Shown here: positions 58,398 to 64,000 of the stretch, piece after piece | Layout: each line of letters opens with the position of its first letter | Position numbering within the stretch: position 1 is the first letter of the stretch | Made by a program: the position numbers and the translations under genes | The notes under the pieces: generated by a model | The model's input: the letters and a program-made list of their open reading frames with translations, nothing else | Told to the model about the DNA's origin: nothing | Database searches by the model: none | Assembly: GCA_963719525.1 (NCBI GenBank) | Contig: CAVRCG010000004.1 | Coordinates: forward strand, 2,666,001 to 2,730,000 | Reading direction: 5' to 3' | Length of the DNA: 64,000 bases | DNA from: Bernardetia sp963719525 | GTDB taxonomy: Bacteria > Bacteroidota > Bacteroidia > Cytophagales > Bernardetiaceae

Positions 58398-60899
58398 TCA
58401 ATAATTCCTCTTCAAAACCACATAAATATCAGTATTTCGTCCTTTATTATCGGTACAAGAAATCTTCGTTTTAGTATGGGTTTTTCCTTTTTTATCGTTG
58501 TTACTTTTAGAAATAGTAGATTTTTCAAACTCAAAAGGACTAAAAAAAACACGTTCGTTTGGCTTGCTTTCCTTCAAAAATTTGTCATTAATATACCAAA
58601 AAACACTACTAATATCTGATGCCGTTCTGCATTCTAACAAAAGTTGTGTCGAATCGTCATCTAGAATATATTCTCTATTTTCGAAAAGAGAAATAATTTG
58701 AGGCGAATTTTTATCTTTGAAAATATGCGTACAGTTTGGATTGTGAGCAGGAACGCTTCAAATAGGCAGATTTCTATTCAAATAATAAGAAGTAAGTTCT
58801 GGTTTTATGTTGGGAAAATATTCCGTTTTGTAGGTAGAATTATCTTTCGGCAAGCAGAAAGAACAATAGGTTATTTTTTCATTTTCTTCATTGCTTTTCT
58901 GTCCATTATCTACAAAATCACTCACAAAAACTTTCATCAAATGCGTACATTTATCACTTTGAGAAATCGTCGGAATATAAAAATCATTCAACAAACTCTC
59001 ACAAAAATCAGCAGGAACTTTTCCAGTTTCACTACAAACTAGTCGCTGTTTTAACGTTTTGGGTTGCTTAATAGATTCATTTGTGGCTGCATAATCCACA
59101 CTTCCAAAAAGCTGAAACAAAAGTGGTGTTGCAACTTGCGCTCCTGTCAGATATTCCGAACTCTGTCCATTAAAATTCCCAATCCAAACGCCTATCGTAT
59201 AATGTGCATTGTAGCCAATACTCCACGCATCTCTACGACCATACGAAGTACCTGTTTTCCAAGAAATTTTGGGAACATTTTTACTATTTTGATAATCAGA
59301 AGGAAAATCTGGACGTTCTACCTTTGTCAGAATATCAGAAATCATGTAAGCAGATTCTTCTGAAATAAGTGGAAACGAAAAATAGTTTTCTGTGATTAAA
59401 TGATGATTTTGATTATCGTTTTTAGTAGTTTTTATATCATTACTTTTACCATTATCTTTTTTCAAATAATGAGGTTTTTCAAAAATTCCTTTTGTAGAAT
59501 AAGCAGAAAAAAGTCCGACCATTTCCTCCAACGAAACACCACAACCACCCAAAGCAAGTGAAAGACCTAGTTTGTGTTTGTCGGCTTCAATTTGAGAAAA
59601 ACCAGCATCAGAAAGCTTCGAAACCATTTTGAAAACGCTTAATTCCTTCAATGTATTTACAGCAGGAACATTCAACGAGTACGCCAGCGCAACCTCTACA
59701 CTCACTTCTCCATTAAAATTTTTATCAAAATTTTCTGGTGTATAACCGTCATAATCAATCGGAACATCTAGCAGTTTTCGTTTTGGAGTCAAAAATCCTT
59801 CATCAAATGCCATTCCGTAAATAAGTGGTTTTAACGTACTTCCAGGTGAGCGATACGCCTGAACTCCGTCAACTTGTCCGTTGTGCAGCGTATCGTAAAA
59901 ATCTTGCGAACCGATATAAGCACGAATTTCTTTTGTTTGATTATCGACTACCAAAATAGCCGAATTATAAATACCTAGTTTACTTAAACGACGAGTATAA
60001 TTTTGAGAAATTTGTTCTACTTTTTGCTGAATAGTTCGGTCTAGAGTAGTTTCAAGAACGTTTTGATTTGGATATTGTGAATGTAGAAACAATGAAAAAT
60101 GAGGAGCTTCTCTAGCCATTTTCCTAAAATTAATATCTAAAGGTTCTTCTAAAGCATCATTTATAGTTTCGGTTTTGAACAAATTATCCCTCTTAAAACG
60201 AGTAAGCCATTTGTTACGTTCTTTAATAATTTTTTGAGTTGTAATCAAATAATCTCTATCCGAAGTAGTAGAAAAACCTAGCGTCGTCGGACGATTTGGA
60301 ACAATAGTAAGAGCCGTAATTTGCGCTAAACTCAGCTTTTCTGGTTCTTGCCCAAAGTATAAAAGAGAAGCCGATTTTACGCCTTCAATATTTCCACCAT
60401 ACGGAATTAGATTAAGATAAAGCTGTAGAATTTCGTCTTTTGAGTAATTTAATTCTAATTGAAAAGCTCTAAACGTTTCGATTAATTTATTAAAATACGT
60501 TCTTGATTTTGGATTTAATAATCTCACAACTTGCATCGTAATCGTCGAAGCACCAGAAGTTCGTCTTGCTGTCCAAATATTTCTCGCTGCTGCACGTCCT
60601 ACTGAAAATGGATTTACGCCAAAATGATAATAAAACCAACGGTCTTCTTTATATAAAATAGTTTCTTTCAAAATTGGACTAATTTCGTCTAGCTCTGTTT
60701 GAAAACGCCATTTATCATCTTCACTCAAAAAACCATATATTATCTCTCCTTTTCTATCCAAAATAAGACTTGAATAGGAAATGTCTAACTTAAAAGGAAA
60801 GAAATAATTACATACAAAAAACAGAATTAGAGTTAATAAGAATCCGATTATTGTAATTTTTCCAACTTTTAGAAAGAATTTGAAGAGTTTTTTTATCAT
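58398..60899 (-). pseudogene. pbpC: Penicillin-binding protein 1C, interrupted before its C-terminal domain
   Basis: A bifunctional peptidoglycan synthase of the PBP1C class, anchored in the inner membrane by residues 15-35. The glycosyltransferase domain has K-E-D-R-W-F-Y-Y-H-F-G-V-N-P and the transpeptidase domain has S-P-G-S-T-L-K-P (active Ser), Y-S-L-N-V-P and W-K-T-G-T-S-Y-G-R-R-D-A-W. The frame meets TGA at 58758-58760 after L-N-R-N-L-P-I. It continues in frame with S-V-P-A-H-N-P-N-C and the BiPBP_C domain (V-F-W-Y-I-N-D-K-F-L) to a TGA at 58398-58400, giving a normal 830-odd residues. As written, both catalytic domains are made and only the C-terminal domain is lost, so partial function is possible. 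Confidence 0.88.
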
Positions 60900-60967
60900 A
60901 TTATTATACTAACTAACTGATGTTGAGGTTGAAATGAAACCGTCAACGAGGATTTAATTGAGTCTAA

Positions 60968-60996
60968 CCGTCATTGGTGTCCTTGCCAATTACACA
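60968..60996. repeat. Hairpin repeat, divergent GTTGGTGT family member
   Basis: GTCATTGGTGTCC-TTGCCAATTAC pairs ATTGG with CCAAT, where other copies pair GTTGG with CCAAC. The G-to-A and C-to-T changes are matched, so the stem is preserved. It lies between the TolC-family gene and pbpC. Confidence 0.5.
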
Positions 60997-61002
60997 ATTA
61001 TT

Positions 61003-62409
61003 CTACTCTGTCAAACCACCAGTAAGACGAATTAGGGTAGTATTTGCATCAATTAAGTTATAAGTTGCCTGTAATTCATTAAAAGCAGCCGTCTGAAAAG
61101 CATTTTGAATTTGACGGTAATCAAACGAATTTATTAATCCAGAGTTATAACGTTCTTCCAAAATATCCAAATTTTGTTCGGATACATTTTTACTTTCCGT
61201 CAACAGTTGTAATAATTGTCTTCTGACATTGTACAAATCAAAAGCTCTTGCCAAATCTCTTGAAAGAGTAAGTTTGTTTTGGTGAATGGTAAGATTTCCA
61301 ATATTTTCCGAAATTTTGGCTCTCTGAACAGCTCGTTTTAGTTGTCCACCATTGAAAAGTGTAAACGATAAATTAAAATTAAGAAAATAATTTGTCGTTT
61401 GTGCATTTATCGGTTCTGTAGGAGCTGCACGGTCGCCAGCAAAAGTAGCTTGACTCAAATCTTGTCTGTTGTAATTATACGAATTTCCTGCTGCAACAGA
61501 AAGTTGTGGAATAATAGCAGTTTGATTTAATAGTGTTGCATCACGCAAAATAGCTTGAGAAATCACTAATCTAGTAAGGTCTGGATTTGCTTCAAGCATC
61601 TGTTTTTTCAACTCGTCGAATTGATAAGTTTCTGCTGGTGCTTGTAATTTTTCATTTATTTGGTATGCTTTTTCAATTTCTTTTTCTCCCATTAATACAT
61701 TCAAATCTCGCATTGTATTACGATAAACTAATTCTTGATTAATCAAATTTATAGAATCGGTCAGGAAATTAGTTTTGGTAAGTAAGGTTTCGGCAGTTGT
61801 AGCCGTTCCGAGTTCTACTTGTACTTCTGAATAACGGTTTCTATCTCTTGAATAATTTAGCACTTTTTTGAGAACATCAATTCGTTCTTTTTCCAAAACA
61901 ACTCTGTAATATCCTAAAATTACGGCTTGAATAGCATTTTGGATTACAATTTCTGCATTTCCTTCCGACTCTTCTTGCAGTTTTTCTAGTCTATGTTTTG
62001 CTATCTGCGTTCTGAATCCATTAAAAATAACCCAATTCACATTAAAAGCAGGTTGAATGCTATTATTAATTACACTTCCAGATAAAAATGAAGCAGGGTT
62101 GTTGATATTATTTACTCCATTATTTTGTTGCAAAAGCAGGTTTATTGTTGGATAACGCCCTGTTTCGCCCCAATTATTATTTAATGTTGCTTGATTAATT
62201 CGTTCTCTTTCTATCAAAATACCATAATTATTTTTAAGACTCTCAGCAATCGCTTCTTGAAGAGTAAGAACAGAATTAGAAACCTTAAAAACTTCACTTT
62301 GTGTAGAATTTGTTTGCGCTTGCGTTTGAACTAATGGAGAACAAGATAAAAAAGTAAAGAGTAATAAAAATTGATATATACAATGAACAGAAGAGGAAAT
62401 GTTTTTCAT
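61003..62409 (-). CDS. TolC-family outer-membrane efflux protein
   Basis: A 468-residue outer-membrane channel with two TolC-type helical repeats. After a signal peptide (to about residue 33, S-C-S-P-L-V-Q-T-Q-A-Q) comes L-T-L-Q-E-A-I-A-E-S-L-K-N-N-Y-G-I, the family's first helix. G-R-Y-P-T-I-N-L-L and N-W-V-I-F-N-G-F-R-T lead to the first strand pair, and S-F-T-L-F-N-G-G-Q-L-K to the second. It differs from the edge-truncated lipoprotein at 1-288. No adaptor or pump gene is next to it here, so its partner must be encoded elsewhere. No defect seen. Confidence 0.88.
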   Translation of the reverse strand: MKNISSSVHCIYQFLLLFTFLSCSPLVQTQAQTNSTQSEVFKVSNSVLTLQEAIAESLKNNYGILIERERINQATLNNNWGETGRYPTINLLLQQNNGVNNINNPASFLSGSVINNSIQPAFNVNWVIFNGFRTQIAKHRLEKLQEESEGNAEIVIQNAIQAVILGYYRVVLEKERIDVLKKVLNYSRDRNRYSEVQVELGTATTAETLLTKTNFLTDSINLINQELVYRNTMRDLNVLMGEKEIEKAYQINEKLQAPAETYQFDELKKQMLEANPDLTRLVISQAILRDATLLNQTAIIPQLSVAAGNSYNYNRQDLSQATFAGDRAAPTEPINAQTTNYFLNFNLSFTLFNGGQLKRAVQRAKISENIGNLTIHQNKLTLSRDLARAFDLYNVRRQLLQLLTESKNVSEQNLDILEERYNSGLINSFDYRQIQNAFQTAAFNELQATYNLIDANTTLIRLTGGLTE

Positions 62410-62570
62410 AAAATGATTAGCTGATAAAATGTAAATTACTTTCTACAAACAAATTATATTTGTAATTCGTAATTTTTAATTAATTATTAAGCAGTTACAA
62501 AACAACTCAATTCATTACAAAAGGATAAAAAAATAAAGATAGATTAAGAATTTTTAAAATAATTTCATGT

Positions 62571-62595
62571 CGTTGGTGAGACACCAACAACGGCA
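62571..62595. repeat. Hairpin repeat, GTTGGTG family
   Basis: CGTTGGTG-AGA-CACCAAC-AACGGCA. It shares the tail AACGGCA with the copy at 50850-50876. It lies between the EamA and TolC-family genes. Confidence 0.65.
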
Positions 62596-62658
62596 AGAAG
62601 AAACATCGAAAGCAGCATAAATTTGTATTCTCATTTCCTAAATCCCATTTCCCAAAAT

Positions 62659-63591
62659 TTACTTCCATTTATTTGCCACAAAAACACCAAAAATAATTAA
62701 AGCCATTCCGATAAAATGTTCTAATTGCAAAGGTTCATCATCAATTACACCCCAAAAAATAGCTACAATAGGAATAAAATAAGTTACTGTACTCGCAAAA
62801 ACGGCATCATTTAATTGAATTACTTTATTAAAAATAATAAGAGCGATTGCCGTTCCGATTACTCCCAAAACAACAATGTAAAAAAAGGATTTCCAAACCA
62901 GATAAATAGGAGGAAGAATGGTTGTTTGTGTAGTAATTTGCTCAGCTTCCCTAAAATGAGTAAGAAAAGGAGTTCCGAAAAATAAATATAAAACCGAAGG
63001 AATTCCGACAGTAAGAAAAGCACAAGAAGCAATCGGAAAAGAGGGAATTTCAGAGAGTTTACTTTTGATTACATTCAAACTAATTCCATAAAAAAAAGAA
63101 GCCAAAACGACAAGCAAAACATATTCATTTATATCTCCAAACCCTCCTCCTTTTTTGGCAATACTCAAAAGCCCTGCTCCTAAAAAAGCAACTCCTAAGC
63201 CTATAAGCTGCTTATATTTCAGTTTTTGACTAAAAAAAAGCGCACCTACCAAAACCGTAAAAAGAGGTGTAAGTCCATTCAAAACTCCTGTAACCGAACT
63301 TAACAAACGAGTTTGAGCAAGTGGAAAAAGAACAGCAGGAATAGCATTTCCCAGAAGTCCAGAGACAAGCAAATATTTCCATTTTGACTTCGGAATTTTA
63401 CGTGCATGAACAATCGCAAATGGTAAGAGAGCAATAAAAGCAGATGAAATACGAAGCGCACCAATTTCTAAAGGAGAAAAAACCAGCAATCCTCGTTTCA
63501 TCAAAATAAAAGAACTTCCCCAAATAAGAGCAAGCAAAAGAAGCAAAAACCAAGATAAAAATACAGGATTTTTTGTAGTAGAACTGTTCAT
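62659..63591 (-). CDS. EamA/DMT-family inner-membrane transporter
   Basis: A ten-helix drug/metabolite transporter of 310 residues from ATG 63591 (M-N-S-S-T-T-K-N-P-V-F-L). An in-frame ATG at 63621 adds ten residues and cannot be excluded. Two EamA repeats are visible: W-G-S-S-F-I-L-M-K-R-G with P-L-E-I-G-A-L-R-I-S in the first, and the second ending G-V-F-V-A-N-K-W-K. Typically these export amino acids or metabolites, but nothing here identifies the substrate. Single gene, no defect. Confidence 0.87.
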   Translation of the reverse strand: MNSSTTKNPVFLSWFLLLLLALIWGSSFILMKRGLLVFSPLEIGALRISSAFIALLPFAIVHARKIPKSKWKYLLVSGLLGNAIPAVLFPLAQTRLLSSVTGVLNGLTPLFTVLVGALFFSQKLKYKQLIGLGVAFLGAGLLSIAKKGGGFGDINEYVLLVVLASFFYGISLNVIKSKLSEIPSFPIASCAFLTVGIPSVLYLFFGTPFLTHFREAEQITTQTTILPPIYLVWKSFFYIVVLGVIGTAIALIIFNKVIQLNDAVFASTVTYFIPIVAIFWGVIDDEPLQLEHFIGMALIIFGVFVANKWK

Positions 63592-63728
63592 AAATAGAAT
63601 AAAAATTACCTTTTTGTACAAGAATCAATTTGATTATTTCCAGTCAAGCGCAAAGGTAGTTTTTATAAAAAGACTTGTTTGTATAAAATCTTGTTTTTTG
63701 AGTTATTTTAATAGAAGCCTTGAGACCA

Positions 63729-64000
63729 TCAAGAACTCCACATTTTAATCAGTTCTTCATTATTTCCATTAAATATGTTGTAATCAATTCCACATTCTAA
63801 TTCTTTGACTTTATAAAAACACGGTTTTTTTGTACTATCTTCTTCCTGTTTCTCATCGTTTTCCGAACAACAATTCATCTCACAACCAAATTGCCAAAGT
63901 GAATAGGTAGTCCAAATTTTACTATTTTTATTACTATCATTACTTTGCTTTTCAAAATTATTCGCAACATTTCCATCTTTTGTAAGTGCAATAAACCAAA
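63729..64000 (-). CDS. Hypothetical protein, C-terminal part (edge of window)
   Basis: The last 90 codons of a gene that begins beyond the window. The sequence, W-F-I-A-L-T-K-D-G-N-V-A-N-N, then W-T-T-Y-S-L-W-Q-F-G-C-E-M-N-C-C and C-G-I-D-Y-N-I-F-N-G, is rich in Cys, Asn and Trp and could be extracytoplasmic. It ends in TGA at 63729-63731. No family recognised. Confidence 0.5.
   Translation of the reverse strand, partial: WFIALTKDGNVANNFEKQSNDSNKNSKIWTTYSLWQFGCEMNCCSENDEKQEEDSTKKPCFYKVKELECGIDYNIFNGNNEELIKMWSS

Noticed and set aside
11758..58760. UGA reassigned to a sense codon
   Set aside because: Several conserved proteins end normally at TGA (upp at 6543, the aminotransferase at 39017, pbpC at 58398), and the parA stop is part of an ATGA overlap. 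Reassignment would extend these. C-to-T mutation or error is simpler.
1..64000. tRNA, rRNA, riboswitches
   Set aside because: No cloverleaf, rRNA segment or known riboswitch core was recognised on reading; a covariance-model scan was not possible here.

Overview
This AT-rich window (roughly one third G+C by eye) comes from a Bacteroidota chromosome, most likely a marine Cytophagales bacterium of the Bernardetia/Flexibacter type; the genus is a guess. Supporting signs are C-terminal sorting domains of type IX secretion (T9SS types A and B), TAnnTTTG promoter elements, delta-60 and lamin-tail repeat proteins, a periplasmic-binding-fold lipoprotein of Bacteroidota type, and many short hairpin repeats between genes.

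Layout. 1-4865: a minus-strand RND efflux operon (adaptor, pump, edge-truncated outer-membrane lipoprotein). 5107-8776: two unknown secreted proteins, upp, a PspC-domain protein and obg, whose P-loop serine is replaced by leucine. 8956-13419: a decayed type IIG restriction-modification gene and a divergent decayed YgjP-type metallopeptidase. 13520-16870: a Uma2 nuclease, a membrane-anchored subtilase and an unknown protein. 17134-19999: an Rhs polymorphic-toxin island bounded by a perfect 37-bp inverted repeat. 20396-21231: remains of a ParA/RHH partition pair. 21351-28475: guaA and a giant T9SS-exported nuclease. 28800-39520: a frameshifted methyltransferase, an operator-controlled lipoprotein, a PIF1-like helicase, an MFS carrier, a frameshifted Na+/H+ antiporter, a cyclase-family hydrolase, a 13 x 40 bp tandem hairpin array, a class III aminotransferase and clpS. 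39952-50820: a giant delta-60 repeat protein, a His-rich membrane protein, murD and an interrupted T9SS type B protein. 51050-54527: a repeat-rich accessory region with a truncated ATPase, an apparently complete IS5-like element, a YoeB-like toxin and one copy of a MITE-like element. 54983-64000: interrupted yigZ, hemL, deoC, interrupted pbpC, a TolC-family protein, an EamA transporter and an edge-truncated gene.

Three themes stand out. First, many genes are interrupted. Five open frames carry an in-frame TGA (RM gene, parA remnant, T9SS type B protein, yigZ, pbpC), at least two of them exactly where a conserved arginine is expected. Frameshifts next to short homopolymers hit the methyltransferase, antiporter, ATPase and RM gene. 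This is either real decay with C-to-T bias or residual sequence error, and raw reads would decide. Second, intergenic space is filled with several hairpin families. Many have GTAG at the 5' foot, as REP elements do, and their stems covary between copies, which suggests a REP/RAYT-type system. Third, the Rhs island shows displaced-cassette architecture, and its terminal domain resembles a caspase-like/DUF4347 cysteine peptidase fold.

No rRNA, tRNA, riboswitch or CRISPR array was recognised.
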